Part shown: positions 33,937-43,355 of the stretch, piece after piece | How the letters are laid out: the number at the start of each line of letters is the position of its first letter | Numbering within the stretch: the first letter of the stretch is position 1 | Assembly (NCBI GenBank): GCA_902793995.1 | Contig: CADBFP010000001.1 | Coordinates: 1-64,000 of the forward strand | Source: an uncultured Lachnospiraceae bacterium | Lineage (GTDB): Bacteria; Bacillota; Clostridia; Lachnospirales; Lachnospiraceae | Length of the DNA: 64,000 bases | Direction: 5' to 3' | Translations under genes and position numbers: made by a program | The notes under the pieces: generated by a model | Seen by the model: only the letters and a program-made list of their open reading frames with translations | The model's database searches: none | What the model was told of the DNA's origin: nothing

Positions 33937-34608
33937 ATGATGGATCACAATGAATTCGTTCAGCATTGGAATTACTTTTGTTCTCTTGCAGAAATGTTGG
34001 AGAAGACAAAGGAATTTGTCTATCATGGGACCAAAGAGAGCGAGGAAGGAACAATTTGCTTGATTCATTCTGATGTTTATTCAGATGTGTTTAAGCAAAT
34101 AATACTATTGGCTGCTTCTGAATTTGAGGTGGTTTCAAAAATGATATGTCGTATAATGGGCGAATCGCCAGGGAATATTATTGAAATCAGCAAAATTATG
34201 CTCAAACAGTACCCGAAGATAATAGAAACAGAGGTGATTACGCTTTTTTGGCAGGGGCGGCCCTTAAGTGAATGGTCGGTTGATGATAGTGAGGTTAAGG
34301 ACAAAGTCAAGGGGATAGAATGGTGGAAGGCATATAATGCAATCAAACATAACGAAAGCGATTCATATAAAAAGGCAACCTTAAAAAATGCGGTAATGTC
34401 ATTGTCAGCGTTGTATGTAATTGATCTATACCTGATGTTTCTGCAATGTGGGAACTTGTATATTCTACATGATTATCCACCGGTATATTTTAAGTGTAAA
34501 TATGCCCCAAGTGATGTTTTTGCTGCCGTGGGAGAATTGCCCGATTTTGGAAACAAGTCTGCCGTAGAAAAATACCAAGAGATGTTTGATTCGGTTTTTA
34601 ACCAATGA
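33937..34608 (+). CDS. unknown helical protein with a possible HEPN-like motif
   Basis: This 223-residue protein was not recognised. It is predicted mostly helical and soluble. A conserved-looking block WWKAYNAIKHN sits at residues 129-139, reminiscent of the 'AYNxIKH' block of some HEPN-type proteins, although the Arg of the usual R-x4-6-H motif is not evident. The gene is much more AT-rich than its neighbours, suggesting transfer from another genome. It is flanked by the BRO-N/RhuM gene (13 bases) and hsdS (28 bases) and is likely co-transcribed with them. Confidence 0.55.
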   Translation: MMDHNEFVQHWNYFCSLAEMLEKTKEFVYHGTKESEEGTICLIHSDVYSDVFKQIILLAASEFEVVSKMICRIMGESPGNIIEISKIMLKQYPKIIETEVITLFWQGRPLSEWSVDDSEVKDKVKGIEWWKAYNAIKHNESDSYKKATLKNAVMSLSALYVIDLYLMFLQCGNLYILHDYPPVYFKCKYAPSDVFAAVGELPDFGNKSAVEKYQEMFDSVFNQ

Positions 34609-34636
34609 TTTTTTTTACAAACAGAGGGATTAAAGG

Positions 34637-35746
34637 ATGAGCACGAGAATAAAACTTGAGGATGTCTGTGAGCGCGGGTCTTCAAATCTGCGGCAATCGG
34701 ACGTTGAAGGAAGAACCGGAGACTACCCGATTTACGGTGCTGCCGGTTATATAGGGAATGTGGATTTTTACCATCAGGAAAGGCCTTATGTTGCAGTTGT
34801 AAAGGACGGTGCAGGAATAGGGCGCACTACTCTTTTGCCGGCAAAATCCTCCGTTATAGGGACAATGCAATATCTGTTGCCAAATGAAAGGGTGTTACCA
34901 GAGTATTTGTACTATGTGGTTCGACATATGCATCTGGAGAAGTATTTCTCTGGGGCAACGATTCCGCACATTTATTTCCGTGACTACAAAAACGAAGAAT
35001 TCAATTTGGATATTCTCAGTAAACAGGCAGAGATTGTTGATATTCTTAGTAGAACTGAAAAAGTGATTGCTATTCGCCAGCAAGAATTGGATGCTCTTGA
35101 CAACCTCATCAAAGCCCGATTTGTCGAGATGTTTGGGGATATGCTGATTAATCCAAAAGGTTGGTCTGAACAACGTCTTGATTCTTTGGCTGATATAGTA
35201 TCAGGCATTACAAAAGGTCGCAAGGTTAAGACAGACGAATTGTATGAAGTTCCCTATATGGCTGTGTCCAACGTAAAAGATGGCTATATAGACTGGACTA
35301 CAGTTAAAACTATAATGGCAACGGCGGGAGAAATAGATCAGTACAGTTTAAAGCCCGACGATGTTTTGATGACAGAAGGCGGAGATCCGGACAAACTTGG
35401 CAGGGGTGCTATTATTCACGAGCCGCCTAAAGATTGCATACACCAAAATCATATATTCCGGGTGAGACTGAGACAAGATATACTGCTTTCTGTTTTTATG
35501 GTGCAGTATCTTCAACAGCAGAAAGCCAAAAGATATTTTCTTGGATGTGCAAAACAAACAACAGGAATTGCAAGTATTAACATGAAACAGCTTTCTGCAT
35601 TGCCGGTTTTAGTACCACCCATAAGGAAACAGGAAGAATATGCATCTTTCGTTCAACAAGTCGACAAATCAAAAGCGGCCTTGCAGAAAGCTCTGGATGA
35701 GGCACAATTACTGTTTGACAGCCTAATGCAGCAGTTCTTTGGGTGA
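34637..35746 (+). CDS. hsdS: type I restriction-modification specificity subunit
   Basis: This 369-residue protein is the DNA-recognition (S) subunit. It has the usual two target-recognition domains (about 1-125 and 165-315), each followed by a helical spacer (KQAEIVDILSRTEKVIAIRQ and RKQEEYASFVQQVDKSK). The spacers hold the domains and contact HsdM. It is slightly short but has no break. The AT-rich composition matches its neighbours and differs from hsdM and hsdR, as expected if specificity was exchanged. The recognition sequence cannot be predicted. Confidence 0.93.
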   Translation: MSTRIKLEDVCERGSSNLRQSDVEGRTGDYPIYGAAGYIGNVDFYHQERPYVAVVKDGAGIGRTTLLPAKSSVIGTMQYLLPNERVLPEYLYYVVRHMHLEKYFSGATIPHIYFRDYKNEEFNLDILSKQAEIVDILSRTEKVIAIRQQELDALDNLIKARFVEMFGDMLINPKGWSEQRLDSLADIVSGITKGRKVKTDELYEVPYMAVSNVKDGYIDWTTVKTIMATAGEIDQYSLKPDDVLMTEGGDPDKLGRGAIIHEPPKDCIHQNHIFRVRLRQDILLSVFMVQYLQQQKAKRYFLGCAKQTTGIASINMKQLSALPVLVPPIRKQEEYASFVQQVDKSKAALQKALDEAQLLFDSLMQQFFG

Positions 35747-35751
35747 TAACT

Positions 35752-36669
35752 ATGAGAAACGAACAGAACAATAATACGGACATGAAGATTAATTCTGATA
35801 CGAAAGAAATCCTTAGTGTGCTAGCATGGCAAATGTACTGCTTGCAAAGACCGATTGAAGCGGACTTTTTATATCACTACTATAGGGGGGAAGATGTTGT
35901 GCGAGTGCTTCGCGATGATACTATCACTTTCTGCTTGGCGTCTTTATCCACATTTGAGGATAAGATGGAGGGAAAATCCGTCGAGGTGTATTATGATCTT
36001 GCGTTGCAGGAATTATTGCAGGCTAAAATGATAAGTCAGAAGGAATTCGACGAATTGATAGCAGTTTCTATACCCGAGCAGACTTGGTTAATGTTTAACT
36101 CAGACAATGGATATAAGAGGTTTAGGCTTTGCGACTTTGACGAGTATGTGATTTGCTTTTCTAAAGAAAAGGACGACCCATATATGTATGAAAACTACTG
36201 CAAAGGGGCTGACGGTTATTGTTTGGAGTTCCCCACAATTGAATTAAAGGAAGTTACTTGCAAGGCATTGGATAATAGTGCAGAAATGAAATTGTTGCCT
36301 ATCTATTATGGTCGAGATGTCGTAGATTTTATTGCGTCCACCGTTCTTGAAATACTGGGCGATACAGCAAAGAAGCACCATCTAAAAGAGTGTATTCAGG
36401 ACTTATTACACATTGTGCAATACTCGGCTAAATTAAGCAAATATAGTAAAGAAAAAGAAGTCCGCCTGGTTGTGTTATTGCCAAAGCAGCATAACGACAA
36501 ACTTCCGGACATAGAATATGTCAACACTGGGGATGATAAAAAATACATTTATCTTAAGATTCCTAAAAATGTATTATCAGGAATAAGCTCTGCGTACTTT
36601 AATGCAGCAAATGAGACACAGCAAATAATAGACTCTGTCAAAAAATGCGGTTATATTGTCACTGATTAA
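35752..36669 (+). CDS. DUF2971-family protein
   Basis: This 305-residue protein resembles the DUF2971 family. It has an N-terminal LYHYYRGEDVVRVLRD, then ITFCLASLSTFEDKMEG, a central VICFSKEKDDPYMYENYCKG followed by YCLEFP, and EKEVRLVV near the end. These fit the family pattern 'hyys...l....i.fs.p..fnDpfE...cFS...d...mW..Y...h.G.ciefd'. The biochemical function is unknown; members occur often in mobile and defence regions. I choose the ATG at 35752 rather than a GTG overlapping the hsdS stop. There is no strong ribosome site, so it may be translationally coupled to hsdS. Confidence 0.75.
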   Translation: MRNEQNNNTDMKINSDTKEILSVLAWQMYCLQRPIEADFLYHYYRGEDVVRVLRDDTITFCLASLSTFEDKMEGKSVEVYYDLALQELLQAKMISQKEFDELIAVSIPEQTWLMFNSDNGYKRFRLCDFDEYVICFSKEKDDPYMYENYCKGADGYCLEFPTIELKEVTCKALDNSAEMKLLPIYYGRDVVDFIASTVLEILGDTAKKHHLKECIQDLLHIVQYSAKLSKYSKEKEVRLVVLLPKQHNDKLPDIEYVNTGDDKKYIYLKIPKNVLSGISSAYFNAANETQQIIDSVKKCGYIVTD

Positions 36670-36692
36670 AGTCCAACAAAGGGAGGGGCAAA

Positions 36693-36881
36693 ATGCAAAA
36701 GATCATTCGAAACGCTATTCAATGCAATCATTGTGGTGATATAATCGAAAGCGTCACAAGGCACGACTGTAAACACTGTGCCTGCGGCCTGGTTTATGTG
36801 GATGGCGGATTTGATTATTTGCGCAGAGGCTTCACCAATGGGCCGGAGGATTATACCGATTTATCGGAGGTTTCCGAATGA
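36693..36881 (+). CDS. small Cys-rich protein (DUF7695-like)
   Basis: This 62-residue protein has a CNHCGD knuckle and a second CKHCACG cysteine cluster, suggesting one bound zinc. The C-terminus has VDGGFDYLRRG and EDYTDLSE. I recall very similar small proteins annotated DUF7695, with no known function. The ATG has GGGAGGGG just upstream. Its stop overlaps the start of hsdR (ATGA), so it is translated together with the restriction subunit. Confidence 0.7.
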   Translation: MQKIIRNAIQCNHCGDIIESVTRHDCKHCACGLVYVDGGFDYLRRGFTNGPEDYTDLSEVSE

Positions 36882-39800
36882 CCAACTTTGACCTCTTTAC
36901 AAAAGAAAAGGACTTCGCTTCCTTTGCGGAGCCGGCTGTCTCGGCAGAGCGCATCTACCAGATCGACCCGGCGGCTTGTGTGCTGAATTGCCGCAGGGCC
37001 ATGGAGGCTGCCGTCAAATGGATGTATTCCGTGGACAGCGGTTTGGAAATGCCCTATCAGGACAACCTCATCAGCCTGATGAGCACGGAGGAGTTCCACG
37101 ACATTGTAGATGACAATCTGTTTCGGAGGATGGACTTCATCCGCAAAACCGGCAATGCTGCCGCCCATGCAGGGCGGAAGATTTCCAAAGAGCAGGCAGC
37201 TCTGTGCCTGGAGGATTTATTCATCTTCCTGGATTTTGTGGCCTATTGCTATGCGGATGATTATCAGGCAGGAACTTACGATCCTTCCCTGTTGGAGCAG
37301 CGTCCCCTGGCCACCGTGCCGGTCGCCGATTCCGAGGCGGAGCTGAAACTGGAAGAGCTGCTGGCAGAGAACGCCTCCCTCCGGGAAGAACTCACCGCCC
37401 GCAGGGCCCAGCAGCAGCAGACTTATGTGCCGAAGCCGCTGGAGCTCTCCGAATACAAGACCCGCAAGCTTTATATCGATGCCATGCTGGAGGATGCCGG
37501 CTGGCTCGAAGGGAAAAACTGGATCAATGAGTATGAAATCCCAGGTATGCCCAACAAGTCTGAGCTTGGATTTGCAGATTATGTGCTGCTGAGCGACAAT
37601 GGAAGGATTCTGGCGGTGATCGAGGCCAAGCGCACCTGCGTGGATGTGTCCAAAGGGCGTCAGCAGGCCAAACTGTATGCGGATTTGATTGAGAAACAAC
37701 AGGGCTTCCGTCCGGTGGTATTTCTCACCAATGGTTTCGACACCCGTATTATAGACAATCAGTACCCGGAGCGGAAGGTGGCGGCCTTTTATTCCAAGCG
37801 GGATCTGGAAAAGCTGTTTAATCTGCAGCGTATGCGGAGCGGCCTGAAAAACATTGTGGTGGACAAGCAGGTCGCCGGCCGTTACTATCAGGAAGCTGCC
37901 ATCAAAGCCGTGTGCGATGCCTTCGGACGGAAAAACCGCAGAAAAGCGCTATTGGTCATGGCTACCGGCTCCGGTAAGACCCGGACGGTCATTGCCCTGG
38001 TTAAAGTCCTGCTGGAACAAGGCTGGATCAAGAATGTATTGTTCCTGGCAGACCGCAATTCTTTGGTAACCCAGGCCAAGCGGAGCTTTGTAAATCTGCT
38101 GCCGGATCTGTCCGTCACCAATCTCTGTGAGGAGAAGGACAACTATACGGCCCACGGCGTGTTTTCCACCTACCAGACCATGATGAACTGCATCGATTCC
38201 GTGCGGGATGAGGAAGGCAAACTGTTCTCCTGCGGGCATTTTGATCTGGTGATCTGCGATGAGGCCCATCGGTCCATCTATAACAAATATAAGGACATTT
38301 TTAACTACTTTGATGCGCCGTTGGTGGGCCTCACCGCCACGCCCAAGGATGAGATCGACAAAAACACCTATTCCATTTTCGAGCTGGAAAGCGGGGTGCC
38401 CACCTACGGCTATGAGCTGGCCCAGGCGGTGCGGGACGGATTCCTGGTGGATTTCCTCTCCGTGGAAACCACGCTGAAATTCATCCAGCAGGGTATCGTC
38501 TACGATGATCTGTCCGAGGAAGATAAGGAAATCTACGAGGACACTTTTGAGGACGAGAACGGAGAACTGCCGGAAAGCATTGCTTCCTCCGCTCTAAACG
38601 AATGGATTTTCAACGAGGATACGATCCGTGAGGTCCTGAACATCCTGATGACCCACGGCCTGAAGATCGACTACGGCAATAAGATAGGGAAATCCATCAT
38701 CTTTGCTAAAAACCATACCCATGCGGAGAAGATTCTGGAAATATTTGGAAAAGAGTATCCCCATTTGGTAGGCTATGCCAAAGTCATTGACAATTACATG
38801 ACCTATGCCCAGAGTGCTATCGATGAATTCTCCGATCCGAAGAAGTTGCCCCAGATTGCCATATCCGTGGATATGCTGGACACCGGGATCGATGTGCCGG
38901 AAGTGCTGAACCTGGTCTTCTTCAAAAAAGTCATGTCCAAAGCCAAGTTCTGGCAGATGATCGGCCGGGGTACGCGCCTTTGCCCGGGGCTCATGGACGG
39001 CTCCGATAAAGACAAGTTCTATATCTTTGATTTCTGCGGGAATTTCGAGTTCTTCCGCATGAACAAGGGGAGGCCTACAGCCAACATGATAGCCCTGCAG
39101 GGCGCCATTTTCGGGCTGCAGTTTGAAATTACATATAAGCTTCAGGATCTGCAGTATCAGACGGAACGGCTGATTGCCTACCGGAAGGCGCTGGTGGAGC
39201 ATATGAGCGGCAAGGTGCAGGAGCTGAATCGGGAGAATTTTGCGGTCCGGCAGCATTTGCGCTATGTGGATCAGTATGCCTCGCCGGTAAATTATCAGGC
39301 CCTGACCTATGAGGACACCCTCATGGTCCGGGAGGAGCTGGCCCCCCTGATCGAGCCGGATAAGGATGACGCAAAAGCGCTTCGCTTTGATGCTCTGATG
39401 TACGGGATCGAGCTGGCCTACCTGGCGGGGCGGAAATACAGCCGGGCCAGGCATGATCTGCTGGATAAGGTTTCCGCTGTAGCCAGCGTGGCCAATATTC
39501 CCGAAATCATGATGCAGGCGGAGCTGATTGAGAAGATCCTGCATACGGATTATCTGGACAACGCGGGAATCGACGAGTTCGAGCATATCCGGGAGAGCCT
39601 GCGGGACTTGATGAAATATATTCCTGTCGGGCGGATCATCTATGAGACGGATTTCGATGACGAGATTCTTTCCATCGAATGGAAGGAATCGGAACTGGAG
39701 AATGATGATCTGAAGAATTATAAGGCCAAGGCAGAGTATTATGTCCGGCAGCATCAGGACGATGCTGTCATCGCCAAGCTTAAGAGCAATATCCCGCTGA

Positions 39801-40174
39801 ACAGCGAGGATATAAAGGCATTAGAAGGCATTCTTTGGAGTGAGGTGGGGACCAAACAGGAATATGAGGCGGAATATGGCGCCAAGCCCCTGGGTGAGTT
39901 TGTCCGGGAGATTGTGGGCCTGGATATGAATGCAGCCAAGGCGGCTTTCGCGGCGTTTCTGAATGATGCGAAGCTGGATAGCAGACAAATCTATTTCGTC
40001 AATCAGATTGTGGAGTTTATCGTCCACAACGGTATGATGAAGGACCTGTCCGTGCTTCAGGAGACACCCTTTACGGATCAGGGCAGCATTGTGGAAGTCT
40101 TCACGGATCTGAGTGTTTGGATGGGCATCCGGAAGGTGATTGAACAGGTCAATGCGAATGCAGTGGCGGCATAA
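36878..40174 (+). CDS. hsdR: type I restriction endonuclease subunit R with N-terminal DUF4145-like domain
   Basis: This 1098-residue protein is the restriction subunit. Residues about 1-130 look like a DUF4145 (HEPN-like) domain with RKTGNAAAHAG. The nuclease domain has the catalytic VIEAKR (Glu249, Lys251) with an upstream Asp in FADYVLL. The motor has MATGSGKTRT (Walker A, about 361-370), DEAH (461-464), LTATP and a late GRGTRLCPG. The C-terminal helical domain should bind the methylase core. It cleaves unmethylated DNA after ATP-driven translocation. The ATG at 36878 overlaps the stop of the small Cys-rich gene. No frameshift or missing key residue is seen. Confidence 0.95.
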   Translation: MTNFDLFTKEKDFASFAEPAVSAERIYQIDPAACVLNCRRAMEAAVKWMYSVDSGLEMPYQDNLISLMSTEEFHDIVDDNLFRRMDFIRKTGNAAAHAGRKISKEQAALCLEDLFIFLDFVAYCYADDYQAGTYDPSLLEQRPLATVPVADSEAELKLEELLAENASLREELTARRAQQQQTYVPKPLELSEYKTRKLYIDAMLEDAGWLEGKNWINEYEIPGMPNKSELGFADYVLLSDNGRILAVIEAKRTCVDVSKGRQQAKLYADLIEKQQGFRPVVFLTNGFDTRIIDNQYPERKVAAFYSKRDLEKLFNLQRMRSGLKNIVVDKQVAGRYYQEAAIKAVCDAFGRKNRRKALLVMATGSGKTRTVIALVKVLLEQGWIKNVLFLADRNSLVTQAKRSFVNLLPDLSVTNLCEEKDNYTAHGVFSTYQTMMNCIDSVRDEEGKLFSCGHFDLVICDEAHRSIYNKYKDIFNYFDAPLVGLTATPKDEIDKNTYSIFELESGVPTYGYELAQAVRDGFLVDFLSVETTLKFIQQGIVYDDLSEEDKEIYEDTFEDENGELPESIASSALNEWIFNEDTIREVLNILMTHGLKIDYGNKIGKSIIFAKNHTHAEKILEIFGKEYPHLVGYAKVIDNYMTYAQSAIDEFSDPKKLPQIAISVDMLDTGIDVPEVLNLVFFKKVMSKAKFWQMIGRGTRLCPGLMDGSDKDKFYIFDFCGNFEFFRMNKGRPTANMIALQGAIFGLQFEITYKLQDLQYQTERLIAYRKALVEHMSGKVQELNRENFAVRQHLRYVDQYASPVNYQALTYEDTLMVREELAPLIEPDKDDAKALRFDALMYGIELAYLAGRKYSRARHDLLDKVSAVASVANIPEIMMQAELIEKILHTDYLDNAGIDEFEHIRESLRDLMKYIPVGRIIYETDFDDEILSIEWKESELENDDLKNYKAKAEYYVRQHQDDAVIAKLKSNIPLNSEDIKALEGILWSEVGTKQEYEAEYGAKPLGEFVREIVGLDMNAAKAAFAAFLNDAKLDSRQIYFVNQIVEFIVHNGMMKDLSVLQETPFTDQGSIVEVFTDLSVWMGIRKVIEQVNANAVAA

Positions 40175-40285
40175 GGAGTGGGTGAAATGTCCTGCCGGCT
40201 TCACGGTTTTGGCAGGGCCAACCGTGTCGGAACATATGAAGGAGTTCACTTCAAGCGCCGCGCGATTCCCCTAATCAGTGCTTCT

Positions 40286-42124
40286 TTAAGACAATACGAT
40301 TTCGTGATAAGGGATCTGCTTTTCTTCCAGCAGGTCCTTTTCTCTGTCCTGGCAGCTAAAGAGCAGCACCTGCCCCGGGTAATGCCGGTGCAGCCACTCC
40401 AGGAGGGATCCCAGCCGTTCCTCATCATAGAAGGCGAAGCTGTCGTCGAAGAAGAGGGGCATGGGCTCCCGGGGCCAGAGGAGCTGAATCATAGCCATGC
40501 GGAAAGAAAAATACAGCTGCTCCAGGGTGCCGCCGGATAAGGATTCCGGGGCAATGAGCTGATGGTCCTGCTCCGCAAAGAGCTCCAGCCGGTTGCTGAC
40601 CCGAAGACCCTGATAGCGGCCGCCGGTAATCTCCGCAAAAATCCGGGAGGCCCGTTCCGTTAAGGGGGCGCCGAAATCGCTGTAGGCATTGGCGGCCAGG
40701 GAATTCAGGGTATTGATGGCCAGATCCAGCGCCTTGATTTCTTCCTCTGCCCGGCGGTTGTTTTCCAAAACCGGAGCCAGGGCATCCAGCTCGGCCCGCA
40801 GCGCCTGCACCTTAAGCTCCCAGCGTTCCTGCTCCATGCGCCGGGATAGATTCTGCTCCAGATTCTGCCCCAGAGACTGGTTTTCGTCCATCATTTGGGA
40901 CAGGGTTTCCGTTTTCTGTTTTACGGCTTCGTCCTTGTCTTCCAGATAGCGGAAGGTTTCGGAAACCTTCTCCAGGTATTCGCTCAGTTCCCGGGCCTCT
41001 TCCGAAATCCCCTCCGGTTCGTAATGGGGCGCATATTTTTCAAACAGTTGGGTCAGCACTTTTTGGTTGTGTTTTAAGGCATTTTGGGCGTCCTGCTTCC
41101 GGGAGAAGCGGATGGAAACAAACAGGGAGACGAAAAATCCCACGGCCCCCAAAGCGGCCAGGGGATAGCGGTGGGTCTGGATGGCATTGATGACAATCCA
41201 GAAAAAGACCAGCATGAAGGGCAGGCTGAGGTAGGAGGCCAGCTGAATCAGCCCGGCAGAAGGCTGGCTGGGGGCGTAGCTTTCTTCATAATTTTCCAGC
41301 GCCTGCGCCGCCACCTGGGCCCGCTCCCGGTCTTTATTGATTTTCTCCGGATCCAGAAGCCCCCGTTCTTCCAGCAGCCGGCGGCCCTCTTTTAATTCCC
41401 GGCTCAGCCGGCTCCGCTCCTCGGAAAGCTGCCGGGCTTCTTCTTCCTGCCGGGCTAGGCGGGCTTTGTCCTCGTCCCAATCCGCCGCGGATCCCGCAAA
41501 ACTGAGCTGCTGGGCTTCCGTCAGTTCCAGCATCAGCTGCCGGCTCCGGCTTTCCGCTTCGGGCTGCAGCTGTTTTTGCTGCTCCCGTTTTTTCTCCCGC
41601 AGCGCGGTGAGGGCAGCGCCCATATCGATGGTTTCGCTGCCGCTGCTCTGCAGATTGATGATATGGCTGCGCAGTTCCTGGGCCAGATGGCCGTCCACGG
41701 CGCTGCCCTGCTGCCGGAAAGACAGGGTGTTGAAGTAAAGATAGGGACTGAAGGAGGGAGGCCAGGGCAGCTGCTCCGGAGGCAGTTCATGGCTGCCGGC
41801 TTCATCCTGCTCCGTGACGTTCAGGCGGGGCGGATTCTTGGCAAAGTCCCGCTCCAGGGTAAAATGACGGCCTTCCCGCTCCCAGCTTAAGGAACCGCCG
41901 TACAGCTGGGGATCCTGCCAGGGGAGACCCGCCCGGTAAATGCTGTCTTTGGCAGCCCGGCCCCGGCTTTTTTCCGCTCCGAAAATCAGGGCGGCCAGGG
42001 CGGTATGAAGGGTGGATTTGCCGCTTTCGTTTTTCCCTTGAATCAGGGTAATGCCGTCGGGAAACTCGCAAAGTACTTCCTTCAGCTTGCCGAATTGATA
42101 AATATGACAACGGGTGAGTTTCAT
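40286..42124 (-). CDS. YhaN-like SMC/Rad50-type ATPase with membrane segment
   Basis: This 612-residue protein has an N-terminal ATPase half (Walker A GKNESGKST, residues 30-38), long coiled coils, then a C-terminal half with the ABC signature LSGGTLEQLYF and Walker B MPLFFDDSFAFYDEERL. This is the Rad50/SbcC-type split. Two hydrophobic helices around residues 293-345 interrupt the coiled coil, so the protein should be membrane-attached, as in Bacillus YhaN relatives. It overlaps the exonuclease gene by 4 bases and surely works with it. The complex is likely to process DNA ends at the membrane. Confidence 0.85.
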   Translation of the reverse strand: MKLTRCHIYQFGKLKEVLCEFPDGITLIQGKNESGKSTLHTALAALIFGAEKSRGRAAKDSIYRAGLPWQDPQLYGGSLSWEREGRHFTLERDFAKNPPRLNVTEQDEAGSHELPPEQLPWPPSFSPYLYFNTLSFRQQGSAVDGHLAQELRSHIINLQSSGSETIDMGAALTALREKKREQQKQLQPEAESRSRQLMLELTEAQQLSFAGSAADWDEDKARLARQEEEARQLSEERSRLSRELKEGRRLLEERGLLDPEKINKDRERAQVAAQALENYEESYAPSQPSAGLIQLASYLSLPFMLVFFWIVINAIQTHRYPLAALGAVGFFVSLFVSIRFSRKQDAQNALKHNQKVLTQLFEKYAPHYEPEGISEEARELSEYLEKVSETFRYLEDKDEAVKQKTETLSQMMDENQSLGQNLEQNLSRRMEQERWELKVQALRAELDALAPVLENNRRAEEEIKALDLAINTLNSLAANAYSDFGAPLTERASRIFAEITGGRYQGLRVSNRLELFAEQDHQLIAPESLSGGTLEQLYFSFRMAMIQLLWPREPMPLFFDDSFAFYDEERLGSLLEWLHRHYPGQVLLFSCQDREKDLLEEKQIPYHEIVLS

Positions 42125-43200
42125 CGCAGCACCTCTCTTTTCTTCTTTTCGCTGCCCAGGAGCGCATCCAGGGCGTAGTAGAGGGCTTTTTCCTTTACGG
42201 GGGCTTCCGGGTCCTCTTCGGCAGGGGCCAAAAGATCCATAACCCGGCGCACCATATCCTGCCGGGGCCTTTCTTTTAATGCCTCCCAGGGATAATCCGG
42301 CCGTGTCTCATCCAGCACATCGCTGACGGGGCCCAGCCGCAGCAGTTCCTGCGCCTCTAATGGGGCATCCGGATCACGCCGCCCCGAAAGGCGGAGGCGG
42401 TACACCTCGCTGCCGTCGGTCTTCATGCGTTTTTTCAGAAGATTTTCCAAGGCTCCCAGAGTGGTGTCCGGCGTCACATTGATCTTTAATTCCGTATAGC
42501 TGAAGCGGGAGAAGGGACGCCAGTCCAGAGACAGGCTCTGTCCTTCCAGTTTTCCCAGATAATAGCCGTGGGAGCCGCTTTCCGTCCGGTCCAGAGGCTC
42601 GGGGGAGCCGGGCATGGCAGCCTTCCCCGCCTGGTTCAGGGAGGGCTTGTGAATATGGCCCAGGGCAATGTAATCCCAGCCCGCCGCCTGAAAGTCCGAG
42701 GGGTTGAAGGGGACATGGTCCGCATCCCCGCCGTGGAGCAGCAGGAAATGCCGAAGGCCGTTCTGGGGCGGGATATAGCCCGCCAGGGGATTGTCCCGGC
42801 GGATCTCGCCGTAATAACTGAAACCCGTCACATCCAGCCGCCAGGCAGGAAAATGAATCGACTCCGGCGTGGCGCTGCGGATCAAATGCACATGGGGCGG
42901 AAAAGCATGCTCGCTGTAGGCGGAGCCGGGCCTGAGATAATCATGATTTCCGGCGATCAGCACCACCTGGGTGGCGGCAAGCCGCTTAAACTGATAATCC
43001 GCCTCCTTCAGCTGGGCCTCCGTAGGGGGGGCATGAAAGAGATCTCCGGCAATCAGCAGCAGATCCACCGCTTCCTGATTGCACAGATCCACAAAGCGCT
43101 CCAAAGAATGGCGGATGGCATCCGCCCGGGCCTGGGCCCAGGGGCGGCCCGCATCCGGCCGGGCGCCTATATGTAAATCGGCGGTATGAATAAAACGCAT
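42121..43200 (-). CDS. SbcD/YhaO-like DNA repair exonuclease
   Basis: This 359-residue metallophosphoesterase is of the Mre11/SbcD type. The metal blocks are DLHIG near residue 8, GDLFH, GNHDY, HGGD and GHIHK, complete and in order. It starts with HTADLHIGARP, characteristic of SbcD/YhaO. The partner ATPase follows with a 4-base overlap. A promoter lies 28-56 bases upstream. It should cut DNA ends or hairpins in a manganese-dependent reaction, using the ATPase for DNA tethering. Confidence 0.9.
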   Translation of the reverse strand: MRFIHTADLHIGARPDAGRPWAQARADAIRHSLERFVDLCNQEAVDLLLIAGDLFHAPPTEAQLKEADYQFKRLAATQVVLIAGNHDYLRPGSAYSEHAFPPHVHLIRSATPESIHFPAWRLDVTGFSYYGEIRRDNPLAGYIPPQNGLRHFLLLHGGDADHVPFNPSDFQAAGWDYIALGHIHKPSLNQAGKAAMPGSPEPLDRTESGSHGYYLGKLEGQSLSLDWRPFSRFSYTELKINVTPDTTLGALENLLKKRMKTDGSEVYRLRLSGRRDPDAPLEAQELLRLGPVSDVLDETRPDYPWEALKERPRQDMVRRVMDLLAPAEEDPEAPVKEKALYYALDALLGSEKKKREVLR

Positions 43201-43227
43201 AAATCACCTCGTACTTGGTATGAGAGG

Positions 43228-43256
43228 AGTATACTCTTTTTTAGAGGGAAGGGCAA
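43228..43256 (-). promoter_or_regulatory. promoter of the exonuclease/ATPase operon
   Basis: On the minus strand TTGCCC (43256-43251) and TATACT (43233-43228) are 17 bases apart, the same -35 and -10 sequences as the mutS2 promoter. A shared sigma-A-type architecture or co-regulation of the two repair operons is possible. Confidence 0.65.
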
Positions 43257-43288
43257 TAGGGAATAGGCAGTAGGGATTAGGGATTGGG
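43257..43288. repeat. GTAGGGATTAGG degenerate short repeat
   Basis: AGGGAATAGGCAGTAGGGAT and the following TAGGGATTGGG are tandem degenerate copies of a GGGATTAGGCAATAG-type unit. A related stretch occurs at 46105-46129. The array lies in the divergent promoter region between the exonuclease and glgC. Confidence 0.45.
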
Positions 43289-43309
43289 CTTTCCTTTTAT
43301 CTGCTTTTG

Positions 43310-43318
43310 TGATATAGT
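43310..43318 (+). promoter_or_regulatory. extended -10 promoter of the glycogen operon
   Basis: TGATATAGT fits TGnTATAnT and lies about 40 bases before the glgC start. No clear -35 is seen, which is acceptable with an extended -10. Confidence 0.5.
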
Positions 43319-43355
43319 ACAAATATACTCCCAGATGGGCAAAGGAGGGATATTG

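Noticed and set aside
38594..39754. 386-residue minus-strand frame inside hsdR
   Set aside because: It lies wholly within a clear hsdR gene and has no recognisable motif or ribosome site.
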